A stretch of 64,000 bases of DNA from Candidatus Eiseniibacteriota bacterium (lineage in GTDB: Bacteria > Orphanbacterota > Orphanbacteria > Orphanbacterales > Orphanbacteraceae). Shown here piece after piece: positions 25,129 through 34,456 of the stretch. Made by a program: the position numbers and the translations under genes. Below the pieces are notes generated by a model. The model worked only from the letters and a program-made list of their open reading frames with translations. It made no database searches and was not told where the DNA came from. The DNA is taken from positions 321,621-385,620 of the forward strand of contig JAJCZU010000008.1 in assembly GCA_029262235.1 (NCBI GenBank), written 5' to 3'. Numbering within the stretch: position 1 is the first letter of the stretch; each line of letters opens with the position of its first letter.

Positions 25129-25892
25129 GGAAGCTCCACCCCGCTGGCGCGCACGAAACCCGCAATCGGGTCGATCGGGAGCGCGAGCCCGATCCCCGCG
25201 CTGACGGCGAGTTCCTGCGGAAGCTGCTGAATGGCGCCGAGCACGTCTTCGTCGTGCAGCACCATGCCGGCCGTGCGAATGTGCGATTTCATCATGCCGA
25301 CCACCGTGCCCGTACTCGGATCGAACACCGGGCTTCCGCTCGTTCCGATCGCGACCGTGCAGTCGATCTGCAGCATGCGAAGCCGCGGACCGCGCGGCAC
25401 CACGCGCCACTTGCGGAGCGCCGAAACGTATCCGGTGGTAAGCGAGGGCGCGAGCTCCGCTTCCACCGTGTAGCCGAGCGGGTATCCCACGAACGCGAGA
25501 AAGCTCCCCATGCGCAGGCCGCCGGATTCGCCGAGCCGTACGGGCTTCATGCCGGTGTAATCGATCTTGAGGATCGCGGTGTCGATCACGGGGTTCCGCG
25601 CGACGATTTCCGCGGGCAGATTGCGCTCGCGTCCGTCGACCGGGAACGCCACGGTTACGCTTTTCCGATTCGCGATCACGTGATCGCACGTCAGGATATG
25701 GCCGAGCGTGTCGATCGCGAACCCCGTGCCGTAGCTCGCGAAATCGCGGTCGGCTTCCTGGTACCAGATCAGCACGACCGACTGCGCGATCTCTTCCGCG
25801 ATATCGGACATGTCCGTGTAGGCGGACGCGGCGGCCGGGATCGTAAGCAGCGCCAGTGCGAGCCCTTTCATCCGGAGTTTCATCGCGATCAT
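25125..25892 (-). CDS. Exported trypsin-like serine protease inside the MCE operon
   Basis: This 255-residue protein has a signal peptide (ending in AAASA) and a chymotrypsin-fold domain. The catalytic triad is visible as H in ILTCDHVIA, D in NPVIDTAILKID and S in AIGTSGSPVFD; no PDZ domain follows. It is reached by a 4-bp ATGA overlap from the permease gene and overlaps the ATPase gene in the same way, so it is a fixed part of the operon. A protease placed between MlaE-like and MlaF-like genes is not standard; it may process or guard a transport component. Confidence 0.85.
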   Translation of the reverse strand: MIAMKLRMKGLALALLTIPAAASAYTDMSDIAEEIAQSVVLIWYQEADRDFASYGTGFAIDTLGHILTCDHVIANRKSVTVAFPVDGRERNLPAEIVARNPVIDTAILKIDYTGMKPVRLGESGGLRMGSFLAFVGYPLGYTVEAELAPSLTTGYVSALRKWRVVPRGPRLRMLQIDCTVAIGTSGSPVFDPSTGTVVGMMKSHIRTAGMVLHDEDVLGAIQQLPQELAVSAGIGLALPIDPIAGFVRASGVELP

Positions 25893-26677
25893 TCCGCGAA
25901 GAGCCAGCTGAAAAGGAACTCGGCGAGAATGTAGTCGGAGATCAGGATCAGCAGGCACGACGAAACGACAGCGCGCGTCGCGGAGCGTCCGACGCCTTCG
26001 GCGCCCCCGCTCGTCTGGAGCCCGTAGTAGCAGCCCATGAGCGCGATGATCGCTCCGAAGACGAGCGACTTGATCATGCCGCTCCAGACGTCGCTCATTT
26101 CGAAGAAGAAGCGAAGCCCTTCGATGTAGGTGCCAGTGGACATGCCGATCGAGCCGACGGCGGCGAGAAGTCCGCCGAAGATGGCGAGCGCGTTCGCGAA
26201 AATGGTAACGACGGGGATCATGACGGCGCCGGCGATGAACCGCGGCAGCACGAGGTAGCGGATGGAGTCGATCGCGAGCGCTTCGAGCGCGTCGATCTGC
26301 TCGGTGACTTTCATCGTGCCGAGTTCGGCCGCGATCGAGGCGCCCACGCGCCCGCCGACGACGAGTCCGGTGAGTACGGGGCCGAGTTCGATCAGCACGG
26401 ACCGTCCGACTACCGAGCCGACGAACTTGTCGGGGATCCATCCCTGAAACTGGTACGCGGCCTGCACGGCCGCAACGCCGCCGGTAAAGAACGAGGTCAC
26501 GACTACGAGCGGAAGCGATCCCACGCCCATTTCGTTCATCTGTACGAGCGTGAGCCGCAGCGTCTTGTGCAGCTTCGGCAGCGTGCGGATCATGCGGCCG
26601 ACGAGAATCGTCAGCTCGCCGAGCTCCGCCACGGCCCCCATGGCCTCCGCTCCGATCGCCTGAATTCGAGTCCGCAC
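25889..26677 (-). CDS. ABC transporter permease, MlaE-like
   Basis: The MlaE-family permease motifs are present: MNEMGVGSLPLVVVTSFFTG, ELGPVLTGLVVGGRVGASIAAELGTMKVTEQIDALE-type coupling region, and five to six membrane helices over 262 residues. It forms the inner-membrane channel of the MCE lipid transporter. The start is GTG 26677, two bases after the dnaB stop. It is the first gene of the transporter block reading on the minus strand. Confidence 0.92.
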   Translation of the reverse strand: MRTRIQAIGAEAMGAVAELGELTILVGRMIRTLPKLHKTLRLTLVQMNEMGVGSLPLVVVTSFFTGGVAAVQAAYQFQGWIPDKFVGSVVGRSVLIELGPVLTGLVVGGRVGASIAAELGTMKVTEQIDALEALAIDSIRYLVLPRFIAGAVMIPVVTIFANALAIFGGLLAAVGSIGMSTGTYIEGLRFFFEMSDVWSGMIKSLVFGAIIALMGCYYGLQTSGGAEGVGRSATRAVVSSCLLILISDYILAEFLFSWLFAE

Positions 26678-26679
26678 CC

Positions 26680-28113
26680 TTACTCCCCGATGTATTCCGT
26701 GTCCGAATCCGCGTCGAAGTCGTCCGCGATCTGATTCCCGACCATGTCGCCGGGATGGAAGTCCGCGAACCGCGTCTCGGACTTGATGAACGACAGGTTC
26801 ACGGTGCCGAGAGGACCGTTACGCTGCTTGCCGATAATGATTTCGGCCTTCCCTTCGACGCTCGGATCATTCTTCTTATACATCTCTTCACGGTACACGA
26901 AAAGCACGACATCCGCATCCTGCTCGATCGCGCCCGATTCACGAAGGTCAGAAAGCATCGGCCGCTTCGATTCGGCGCGGTTTTCGACCGCACGGGAGAG
27001 CTGCGAGAGCGCGATCACGGGGATCCGCAGCTCCTTCGCGAGCGCCTTCAGCGAGCGCGAAATATGCGAGATTTCCTGCTGGCGGTTTTCCTGGCCGCCT
27101 CCGTGGGCGAGCTGCAGATAGTCGACCACGAGAACCGCGAGCCCGTGCTCGGCCTGGAGCCGGCGGGCTTTCGCGCGCATTTCGAGCACGTTCAGGTTCG
27201 CGCTGTCGTCGATGAAGATCGGGGCGCTCGCGATGCGATTGGAAGCGTCAATCAGATCCTTCCACTTGTTCTTCGGCACGAATCCGTTGCGAAGGGCGTG
27301 CGAATCCGCCCGCGCTTCGGAACAGAGCAGACGATGCACGAGCTGCTCCTTCGACATTTCCAGGCTGAAGAAGCCGACCTGTTTGTTCTGATGCACGGCG
27401 ATATTCGCCGTGACGTTCAGCGCGAACGCCGTCTTCCCCATCGACGGCCGGCCGGCGATGATCAGAAGGTCGCCCCCCTGCAGGCCGGACAGCTTCGTGT
27501 CGAGATCGCGAAATCCGGACGAGAGGCCGAGCGCGCCGGTGCCGCCCTTGTGCAGCTCCTGCACCTGCTTGAAGACTTCTTTGACGACGGGGCGGACGCG
27601 AAAGAAGCCCTGCGACAGCCGCTGCTCCGAGATCTCGAAGATCGACTGTTCCGCGCCGTCGAGAAGCACTTCCACTTCGTCGGAATCGTCGTAGCTCTTC
27701 TGCACGATTTCCGTGCCTGTGCGAATGAGTCGGCGCCGGATCCATTTCTCTTTCACGAGGTTCGCGTGATACGTGACGTGCGCGGCTGTCGCCACCTGGT
27801 CCATCAGCGATGCGAGATAGAAGCGCCCGCCTGCCTTCTCCAGGCTGCCGAGATGCTCCATCTCCGCGGAAAGCGTGATGACGTCGATCACTTCGCTTTT
27901 TTCGTACAGGTTCAGCATCGCCGCGTAGATCAGGCGATGCGCGTCACGATAGAACGCTTCCGCCGGGATCAGCTCGATCACACGCGCGATCGAATCCCCT
28001 TCCACGAGAACGGCGCCGAGGACCGACGTCTCCGCATCGAGAGCCTGGGGAGGCACACGATCGAACGACTGCGATCTCCCGCCTGTTCCGGGTCTTCCTT
28101 GCTGGGTAGCCAT
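26680..28113 (-). CDS. dnaB: Replicative DNA helicase DnaB
   Basis: This ring-shaped hexameric helicase unwinds DNA at the replication fork. The N-terminal primase-interacting domain (about residues 20-150) is followed by the RecA-like core with Walker A (AGRPSMGKTAFALN), Walker B (LAVLVVDYLQLA) and the sensor region (VIALSQLSRAVENR). The last residues are acidic. At 477 residues it is a standard length with no intein. It lies between the UDG gene and the MlaE-like gene on the same strand. Confidence 0.96.
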   Translation of the reverse strand: MATQQGRPGTGGRSQSFDRVPPQALDAETSVLGAVLVEGDSIARVIELIPAEAFYRDAHRLIYAAMLNLYEKSEVIDVITLSAEMEHLGSLEKAGGRFYLASLMDQVATAAHVTYHANLVKEKWIRRRLIRTGTEIVQKSYDDSDEVEVLLDGAEQSIFEISEQRLSQGFFRVRPVVKEVFKQVQELHKGGTGALGLSSGFRDLDTKLSGLQGGDLLIIAGRPSMGKTAFALNVTANIAVHQNKQVGFFSLEMSKEQLVHRLLCSEARADSHALRNGFVPKNKWKDLIDASNRIASAPIFIDDSANLNVLEMRAKARRLQAEHGLAVLVVDYLQLAHGGGQENRQQEISHISRSLKALAKELRIPVIALSQLSRAVENRAESKRPMLSDLRESGAIEQDADVVLFVYREEMYKKNDPSVEGKAEIIIGKQRNGPLGTVNLSFIKSETRFADFHPGDMVGNQIADDFDADSDTEYIGE

Positions 28114-28119
28114 GGTTCG

Positions 28120-28863
28120 CTAATTCTCCACGAGTTCTTTGTAGGCATCGCGCAGCATCTGAAAATCGTTCCACACCGGTCGTTTGTACGACTCGTTCCG
28201 CAGGCAGGCGGAAGGGTGATACGTGCAGATGAGCCTCTTGCCGTGCCAGTCGAACCATCGCCCGCGCAGCCGCCCGATCCCCTCGGTTTTGTCGAGGAGC
28301 GTTTGAGCGGCGAAGCGGCCGAGGGCACAAATGAGTTGCGGCTGGATCGCGTCGATCTGCTGCAGCAGAAACGGATTGCATGTGGTGACTTCGTCAGGCT
28401 GCGGATCGCGGTTCCCGGGCGGACGGCACTTCACGATATTCGTGATGTAAACGTCCTCCCGCCTGATGTCCGCAGCGGCGAAGATCTTGTCGAGAAGCTG
28501 GCCCGCACGCCCGACGAACGGTTCGCCTATGCGATCCTCGTCCGCGCCCGGCGCCTCGCCGATGAACATGAGCTTCGCGTTCGGATTGCCGACGCCGAAC
28601 ACGAGGTTCGTGCGCTGCCCGTGAAGGCCGCAGCGCGTGCACTCCCCGAGATCTTCTCGCACCGTCGTGAGGTTGCCTCCCGCCGGTGCGGCCGGCCGGG
28701 TCGCCGCCGGCGCCGGCGGCGCCGATACTGCACTCACGGGCTTCGTCGCGATCCCCTTGCCGATCCCCCGGAAGCCGGGCAGAATCGGATCCGGATAACG
28801 GAACTCCTTCTGCTGTCTCAGAAAGCGATAGACTTCGTTCCGAATGTCCTCGGACCGGCTCAT
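28120..28863 (-). CDS. Family 4 uracil-DNA glycosylase (iron-sulfur type)
   Basis: This enzyme removes uracil from DNA at the start of base-excision repair. The family 4 motif [24 protein letters not shown] is broken here only in naming: GEAPG-E/A and FVGRAG are seen, with the four-cysteine iron-sulfur ligands beginning CTRCGL and continuing near [15 protein letters not shown] and TCNPFL. CTYHPSA near the C-terminus is the third motif. An N-terminal extension of about 60 residues, rich in Ala/Pro, precedes the domain. It lies between coaBC and dnaB. Confidence 0.92.
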   Translation of the reverse strand: MSRSEDIRNEVYRFLRQQKEFRYPDPILPGFRGIGKGIATKPVSAVSAPPAPAATRPAAPAGGNLTTVREDLGECTRCGLHGQRTNLVFGVGNPNAKLMFIGEAPGADEDRIGEPFVGRAGQLLDKIFAAADIRREDVYITNIVKCRPPGNRDPQPDEVTTCNPFLLQQIDAIQPQLICALGRFAAQTLLDKTEGIGRLRGRWFDWHGKRLICTYHPSACLRNESYKRPVWNDFQMLRDAYKELVEN

Positions 28864-28872
28864 GCGAAGCTC

Positions 28873-30108
28873 CTACTTTCCGGCGAGCAGACGATTGACT
28901 TGATCGATGATTTTTCGGGCGATTTCTGATTTGGCAGCAAGCGGAATCTCTTCGCGCGTTCCGTTCGCGCCGAGGATCACGGCTTCTGTCGCATCCTGAT
29001 CGATGCCGCCGCCGTTCACGTGCGGGCGATTGACGACGATCAGGTCGAGCCCCTTTTTCTCGAGCTTGGCACGGCCGTGCTTCTCGATGTCGTCCGTTTC
29101 GAGCGCAAACCCTACGAGCACTTCGATCCCGTTCCGTTTCGATCCGATCGAAGCGAGAATGTCCTCGGTGGGTTCGAGATCGAGCGTGATCGGGCCCTTG
29201 CGTTTCTGCTTCGATTCGCTCGTTTTGCTCGGGCGGAAGTCGCCGACTGCTGCCGCCATGATCACGATGTCACTCTTCGCTGCTTCCCTGCGCACGGCTT
29301 CGGCCATTGCAGAAACCGAACGCGCTTCGATCGCACGAATTCCTTCGGGCAGCGCAACGGACAGGGCACCGTGCACCATCGTCACTTCGGCGCCGCGACG
29401 GGCCGCCTCGCGCGCGATCGCGCACCCCATCCTGCCCGACGATCGGTTCGTCAGTATACGAACAGGGTCAATCGCCTCCTCCGTCCGGCCCGCCGTGACG
29501 AGTACGCGCTTTCCCGCAAGGTCGCCCCCTTCGCGGCCGAGCTGCTCGATCACGAACGCAACCTGCGTTTCCGGTTCCGCGACACGCCCCACGCCTTCGT
29601 AGCCGCAGGCCAGATCGCCCGACTCGGGCGGCACCACGAGAACGCCGTCCGCGCGAAGCGTGCGCAGGTTCCGCTGCGTCGACTCGTGGAGCCACATGAA
29701 CTTGTTCATCGCCGGGGCGACGGCAACCGGACAGGTCGCCGCAAGATAAGAAGTCGTAAGAAGGTCGTCAGCAATGCCCGCGGCCATCTTCGCCATCACG
29801 TTCGCCGTGGCCGGCGTCACGAGAAAGAAGTCGGCACTCTGGGCCATGTCGATATGGATCGGCCTGGTCTCGGGACCAAACGCTTCGGCGGGTCTGAAAT
29901 CGCGGTCGCTTTCCCAGAGGTCGGCGGCCACGCGCCTCCCCGTGATCGCCTCGAAAAGCTCAGGGCGAACCATCTGCGTGGCGGATCGGGTCATGATCGC
30001 CTGACAGTTCGCCCCTTCCGTCGTCAGCTGACGGATCACTTCGAGGGACTTGTAGATGGCCACGCCACCCGTGATCCCGAGGAGGATGTTCTTCCCCTTA
30101 ATCCGCAC
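28873..30108 (-). CDS. coaBC: Bifunctional phosphopantothenoylcysteine decarboxylase / phosphopantothenate-cysteine ligase
   Basis: CoaBC performs two consecutive steps of coenzyme A synthesis. The flavin-binding decarboxylase half has LLGITGGVAIYKS, the catalytic histidine in RPIHIDMAQSADF, and APAMNKFMW; the ligase half opens with KRVLVTAGRTEEAIDPVR and includes NRSSGRMG. I place the start at GTG 30108, which has AGGAG just upstream and overlaps the end of rpoZ; the frame stays open for ten more arginine-rich codons that are unlikely to be translated. Confidence 0.94.
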   Translation of the reverse strand: MRIKGKNILLGITGGVAIYKSLEVIRQLTTEGANCQAIMTRSATQMVRPELFEAITGRRVAADLWESDRDFRPAEAFGPETRPIHIDMAQSADFFLVTPATANVMAKMAAGIADDLLTTSYLAATCPVAVAPAMNKFMWLHESTQRNLRTLRADGVLVVPPESGDLACGYEGVGRVAEPETQVAFVIEQLGREGGDLAGKRVLVTAGRTEEAIDPVRILTNRSSGRMGCAIAREAARRGAEVTMVHGALSVALPEGIRAIEARSVSAMAEAVRREAAKSDIVIMAAAVGDFRPSKTSESKQKRKGPITLDLEPTEDILASIGSKRNGIEVLVGFALETDDIEKHGRAKLEKKGLDLIVVNRPHVNGGGIDQDATEAVILGANGTREEIPLAAKSEIARKIIDQVNRLLAGK

Positions 30109-30343
30109 TCTTCTCCTCTTCCGGTGCATCGGCCACATCTTTCCGCGGAGCGACTTCCCAGTTGACCTTGCCTTCCACGATGTGGCGCATGGCCTTCGTC
30201 GTCACTTTTTCCGTTTCATCCGCAGCGCCACCGAGCGCGTTCATGACCGCGTTGATTCTGCGGGCTTCCCGCGCCGTCGCGACAACGCGCGCATACGGAT
30301 CTTCCATCTGACGCAGAGTGATCTCCAGTGGTTCATCCTTCAT
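30098..30343 (-). CDS. rpoZ: RNA polymerase omega subunit
   Basis: This 81-residue protein matches the omega pattern: RVVATAREARRINA corresponds to the conserved 'R..LV..A.RRARQL' segment, then an acidic, lysine-rich tail. Omega helps assemble the beta' subunit. The position between gmk and coaBC is the conserved gmk-rpoZ-coaBC order found in many bacteria, which supports the call despite the short length. It overlaps coaBC by about 11 bp. Confidence 0.85.
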   Translation of the reverse strand: MKDEPLEITLRQMEDPYARVVATAREARRINAVMNALGGAADETEKVTTKAMRHIVEGKVNWEVAPRKDVADAPEEEKSAD

Positions 30344-30352
30344 TCGGACCTC

Positions 30353-30958
30353 CTATTCGAGAGCTTCGGAGAGCTCCACGCGCGATGCGCGGCTCTCTTC
30401 GATATCGAGAATCGTAATGACACGCTGAATCGAATCCTCGAGGGATTCATTTACAACTATATAGTCGAACTCGAACATACGCTTGAGTTCTGTGATCGCA
30501 TTTTTGAGCCGCTTCTGAATCGCGGCTTCGTCGTCGGTCTTCCGCCCGCGGAGCCGCTGCTCGAGCACCGCAAGCGAAGGGGGCACGATGAAGACCGCGA
30601 GCGCCTCGGGAAACGCGTTCCGGATCTGCTCACTCCCCTGCACGTCGATGTCGAGCAGGACGGTCTTCTTCTCGGCGACGGCGTTCTCGATCTCCGACTT
30701 CGGCGTCCCTTTGTAGTCGCCGTGAACCAGCGCCCACTCGGCATACCGGCCGTCTTCGATCCGCTCGCGGAACACGGCCTCCGTCAGAAAATTGTAATCG
30801 ACGCCGTCCACTTCGCCGTCGCGTATCGGGCGCGACGTATCCGAAACTGAAAACGTGCAGAGCGGCATCCTGTCGATCAGGCCGCGCGCGATACTCGACT
30901 TTCCGGCGCCCGAAGGACCGGCGAGAACGAACGGAAAACGTCGCTTCAAACGGACCAT
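30353..30958 (-). CDS. gmk: Guanylate kinase
   Basis: The enzyme phosphorylates GMP to GDP. The P-loop is FVLAGPSGAGKSS, followed by the GMP-binding VSDTSRPIRDGEVDGVDYNFL segment and VLLDIDVQGSEQIR; the C-terminal lid carries the arginine-rich LEQRLRGRKTDDE. The length of 201 residues is typical. It sits directly between yicC and rpoZ. Confidence 0.96.
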   Translation of the reverse strand: MVRLKRRFPFVLAGPSGAGKSSIARGLIDRMPLCTFSVSDTSRPIRDGEVDGVDYNFLTEAVFRERIEDGRYAEWALVHGDYKGTPKSEIENAVAEKKTVLLDIDVQGSEQIRNAFPEALAVFIVPPSLAVLEQRLRGRKTDDEAAIQKRLKNAITELKRMFEFDYIVVNESLEDSIQRVITILDIEESRASRVELSEALE

Positions 30959-30967
30959 GCGCTGCCC

Positions 30968-31846
30968 CTACTCGATGTTCTGCACCTGCTCGCGCATTTT
31001 CTCGACCTCTTCCTTCATCGTCACGACTTCCTTGGCGATTTTCCCGTCGTTCGATTTCGAACCGATCGTGTTCACCTCGCGCAGCAGTTCCTGAAGCAGG
31101 AAATTGAGCCGGCGTCCCGCCGGTTCGTCGCCGCGGATCGCCTGGTGGAACTGATCGAGGTGCGAGCGCGCGCGCACGATCTCTTCCGTCGTATCGAGCC
31201 GCTCCGCCAGAATCACGATTTCGTGGGCGAGACGGTCATCGCGGATCTTGCCGTCTTCCATCGCCTCGCTGAGCCGCTTCTTCAGGTCGCGGCGCGCCTC
31301 GCGCACGCGGACCGGAGCTCGCTTTTCGACCTTGGCCAGCGCCTTTTCGATCATAGTAAGCCGCTTTCTGAGATCGACGATGAGCTGCTTTCCCTCGCGG
31401 CGGCGCATCTGTGATACTCCGCGCAGAGCGCGTTCGATCCCCTTCTCCACGGCGGGCCACACCATTTTCTCCGTGACGTGCGACTCGCGGCGCACGAGGA
31501 TATCGGGCATCTGGAGTAAGGTGTTGATATCGAGTTCGCCCGCCAGGCCGTGTTTCTTCTGGAGATCGCGGGCGGCGCGGACGTAGTGCTTCGCACGGGT
31601 TTCGTCGACGCTGATCGCGTTCTGCGAGCCGTTTCCCTGCACTTCGATCGTAATCGAAGCGCGCCCGCGCGCAATCGAGGCGCCGAGCGTGTCCCGGATC
31701 TTCGACTCGGCCGGCCCCAGAACGGACGGAATTCGGAGTGCGGCTTCGAAAAAGCGGTGATTCACCGTTCGGATTTCGACAATAATGGTCTGCCCGGCCA
31801 CGCGTGTTTCCGCGCGGCCGAAGCCAGTCATGCTGACGATGGCCAT
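30968..31846 (-). CDS. yicC: YicC family endoribonuclease-like protein
   Basis: The protein opens with SMTGFGRAE, the hallmark of the YicC family, and ends with the conserved C-terminal DUF1732 segment (GRRLNFLLQELLREVNTIGSKSND). YicC proteins act on RNA; E. coli YicC is linked to small-RNA turnover. The ATG at 31846 has GGAG eight bases upstream; an in-frame ATG 30 bases earlier lacks one. It heads the yicC-gmk-rpoZ-coaBC cluster and is divergent from rqcH. Confidence 0.93.
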   Translation of the reverse strand: MAIVSMTGFGRAETRVAGQTIIVEIRTVNHRFFEAALRIPSVLGPAESKIRDTLGASIARGRASITIEVQGNGSQNAISVDETRAKHYVRAARDLQKKHGLAGELDINTLLQMPDILVRRESHVTEKMVWPAVEKGIERALRGVSQMRRREGKQLIVDLRKRLTMIEKALAKVEKRAPVRVREARRDLKKRLSEAMEDGKIRDDRLAHEIVILAERLDTTEEIVRARSHLDQFHQAIRGDEPAGRRLNFLLQELLREVNTIGSKSNDGKIAKEVVTMKEEVEKMREQVQNIE

Positions 31847-31897
31847 TGGTTCTGCTCCGATCCCGAGAAGGGCCACTAATCATAACGGAGAACGCGC

Positions 31898-33619
31898 ATG
31901 GATGCCACGACGCTTTTCGTACTGACACCGATTGTTGCCGCGCGCGCCGCCGGAAAACAGGCTCGCTATGTCGTTGGTGAGAAAGGGATTACGAATGAGC
32001 CCGTTTTCCAGATCCGTATGGAGGACGGCGGCGGGACGATTCTGATCTCGCTCCGCACGCACCTTCCCGCGCTTCTCGGTTTCGAGGATGGAAAAGCGCC
32101 GCACGGCGAGAAAAGCCCGCTTGCGGAGAGGCTCGGCGAATGGGTTCGTGAGCGGACGCTCGAGCGCGTCGCAATGGAGACGGTCGATCGGGTCGTGACC
32201 CTGCAATGGAGCGGCGGCCTCGTGACCCGCATCGAGTTCATGGGGCGGACGCCGCGGATCGTGATCGCGGACGAAAAGGGCGTCCGGGACGTGATCGCCG
32301 GCGACGGCACGAACGCCCGGGCCTGGACCGGACTTGTCGAAGGGGAACCGATGCCCGCCGTCCCCGGGGCGGAGAAACCGGATCTCGTCGCCTGGCCGCC
32401 CGAAGAGTGGGAGAGCGCGCGCGAGGGTGCCCGGAGCGTCCCCCGGTGGTGGCTGGACGACGTGGCGCATGCGGCGGGCGCGGACGACTCGAACACTGCG
32501 GGCGGCGGGAGCCGCGGCGCCGATCGCTGGCGTGAAATGGCCACCGCGCTCACGGCCGCGCGCGAGGCGGGCGGCCCCGGGTGGATCACGGGCGAAGCGG
32601 ATCGCGCGGAACTGCGCGTGGTGGCCCCCGGGCGCGGCGATGCGGAAGTCGCCCCTCAGACCGAATCGGGCAGCGCCCCCCGCCGTTACGATTCCGTAAC
32701 GGAAGCGGCGGCAGTCTGGTACGCCGAGCGGAGCGTGTCCGCGCGTCTGGGTGCCCGGCGCAGCGAGCTTCTCGGACGTGTGAAGCGGGAAGCAAAGAAA
32801 CTGGGGCGTGCCGTCAAGAACCTCGAAGGTGATCTCGAGCGCGCGCACGGATTTCCGCTTCTGCGCAAAGAGGCCGAGATCCTTTCGATTCACTTTCACA
32901 CGATCGAGAAGGGCGCGCGCGAAGTGACGCTCCCCGACCCGTACGGCGGCGACGCGGTCACGATCAGGCTCGACCCGGCGAAGTCCGCGCGCGAGAACAT
33001 CGACCGGCGCTTCAAGAAGGCGGCGAAGGGCGAGCGGGCGGTGCCCGCGATCGAAGAGCGCCTCGAAACGTTTCGCCGGAAGCTTGCACCGCTCACGGAG
33101 ATCGCCGAACATGCGGAGAGGGCGAAGGACGAAGCGACGATCGACGATCTCGCCGCGCAGGCCGAGCAGCACCTGCCGAGGCCGCGCCCGGAGCCGGAAT
33201 GGAGGAAGCGCATCAAGAGTTCGAAGGATCAGAAAGCGACGAGCGGCGCGCGCCCGCGCGAATACACCGTAACAGGCGGTTACACCGTGCTCGTCGGCCG
33301 CGACAACAAAGAGAACGACCGCCTGACGTTCAAGATCGCGGGCCAGCGCGACTTCTGGTTTCACGTGAGCCAGTCGCCCGGGTCGCATGTCGTCTTGTTG
33401 CGCGACCCGAAAGACGACCCGCCGAAGGAGGCCCTTCTCGAAGCTGCCGCCATTGCGGCCTGGCATTCAAAAGCGCGGAACGCTTCGAAAGTGCCGGTCA
33501 ATTACACCGAGCGCCGTTTCGTGCGCAAGCCGCGCGGCGCCCCGCCCGGACTCGTGACGATTCAGCGGGAAAAGACGTTGTTCGTGGAGCCGAAGCTGCC
33601 GGAGCAGGAAAAGCAGTAG
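31898..33619 (+). CDS. rqcH: NFACT-domain protein, RqcH-like ribosome rescue factor
   Basis: RqcH/NFACT proteins bind stalled 50S subunits and add C-terminal alanine tails to the trapped peptide. The 573-residue protein has an NFACT-N-like region, a helical coiled-coil middle (about 290-440), and a C-terminal NFACT-R domain with the clear signature DFWFHVSQSPGSHVVL. A low-complexity Gly/Ala/Asp stretch interrupts the first third. GGAG lies seven bases before the ATG. Its divergent position next to yicC and gmk recalls the order in other bacteria. The N-terminal region is more divergent than the C-terminal domain. Confidence 0.85.
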   Translation: MDATTLFVLTPIVAARAAGKQARYVVGEKGITNEPVFQIRMEDGGGTILISLRTHLPALLGFEDGKAPHGEKSPLAERLGEWVRERTLERVAMETVDRVVTLQWSGGLVTRIEFMGRTPRIVIADEKGVRDVIAGDGTNARAWTGLVEGEPMPAVPGAEKPDLVAWPPEEWESAREGARSVPRWWLDDVAHAAGADDSNTAGGGSRGADRWREMATALTAAREAGGPGWITGEADRAELRVVAPGRGDAEVAPQTESGSAPRRYDSVTEAAAVWYAERSVSARLGARRSELLGRVKREAKKLGRAVKNLEGDLERAHGFPLLRKEAEILSIHFHTIEKGAREVTLPDPYGGDAVTIRLDPAKSARENIDRRFKKAAKGERAVPAIEERLETFRRKLAPLTEIAEHAERAKDEATIDDLAAQAEQHLPRPRPEPEWRKRIKSSKDQKATSGARPREYTVTGGYTVLVGRDNKENDRLTFKIAGQRDFWFHVSQSPGSHVVLLRDPKDDPPKEALLEAAAIAAWHSKARNASKVPVNYTERRFVRKPRGAPPGLVTIQREKTLFVEPKLPEQEKQ

Positions 33620-33690
33620 CGAAGGCACGGAGGCGCGAAGTCGCGAAGTCGCGCAGGACCGCACGTCGAATCATGAGCCGCAGTACCGAC

Positions 33691-34428
33691 TCACCGAAAC
33701 AGTGATTTGATGTCCGACCAGGATGACGCCTCTGTTGCGGTCGGCACTTCCTGACTCCAGAACGTCACAACGAGCAGGTTGGTCGGGCCGAGCGCGTCCG
33801 AGAACGGAACGGGGGGACAGTAGACAGTACCCTGGTCTGTGTTCCCGTAGCGAACGCTGCTCCCCGTCCCCACGCCCACACCGGCGCATGCTGGCCCTCC
33901 CGCCGCGTTGGCGATGTTGTCGTCAGTCGCCGCGTAAGGGAGTGTTCCCAGGGTCCATGTCGCTGTCACCGCAACATCCGGAGAGCTCACGCTCCCGAGC
34001 GACGGGATGAAATTCCAGCGCTCAACCGGATCGTAGGGCGCGGAAGTTCCGATCGAAGCCCCGGTCAGACACCCCTGCCCGTCAACATTGTACAGATCAT
34101 AGTAAACACCGAAGAAATTGCGAGACGGGGTAGTGTAGCGCCAGTACCAGAAGCCGCCATCCATGGTCCACGTATCGCCGTTCTGCATGCCGCAGTCTTC
34201 CGCCAGATCGTAAACGACTCCGATCTGGTCTCCCCGATTGAAACCGCCGAACAGCCATGCCCAGCCACTGCACGCGTTGTAGTAGACGATCGTGCACGCG
34301 GCGGTCGCTGCTCCGCCGCTCAGAGTCGGAGAGGCGATGTGGTCCCGCGTGGCAATCGGTTCGGAGGCCACCGCAATGGGGGACAGAGTCATCAAGAATA
34401 GTGTGGCGGCGAAAAGTACTGCTTTCAT
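33691..34428 (-). CDS. Secreted SSW-tail protein of the CSGW family, member 3
   Basis: A signal peptide (ending AVAS) is followed by the family motif ACTIVYYNACSGWAW near residue 42, QIGVVYDLAEDC, a beta-rich body with paired cysteines, AAGGPACAGVGVGTGSS, CPPVPFSDALGPTNLLV and the C-terminal tail TATEASSWSDIKSLFR. The body has no resemblance to the five-gene array at 12.2-14.9 kb, but the tail is the same. GGGAG precedes the ATG. It is the most divergent of the three adjacent paralogues. Function is unknown; a cell-surface or extracellular role is inferred. Confidence 0.75.
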   Translation of the reverse strand: MKAVLFAATLFLMTLSPIAVASEPIATRDHIASPTLSGGAATAACTIVYYNACSGWAWLFGGFNRGDQIGVVYDLAEDCGMQNGDTWTMDGGFWYWRYTTPSRNFFGVYYDLYNVDGQGCLTGASIGTSAPYDPVERWNFIPSLGSVSSPDVAVTATWTLGTLPYAATDDNIANAAGGPACAGVGVGTGSSVRYGNTDQGTVYCPPVPFSDALGPTNLLVVTFWSQEVPTATEASSWSDIKSLFR

Positions 34429-34456
34429 CTGCGCTACTCCCTGGTGATTGCCCGGC

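Noticed and set aside
26755-28929. Open frame of 724 codons on the + strand
   Set aside because: It is antisense to dnaB and the glycosylase gene, both certain; the translation has no recognisable domain.
31880-33466. Open frame of 528 codons on the minus strand
   Set aside because: It is antisense to rqcH, whose NFACT-R motif is clear; composition is shadow-like.
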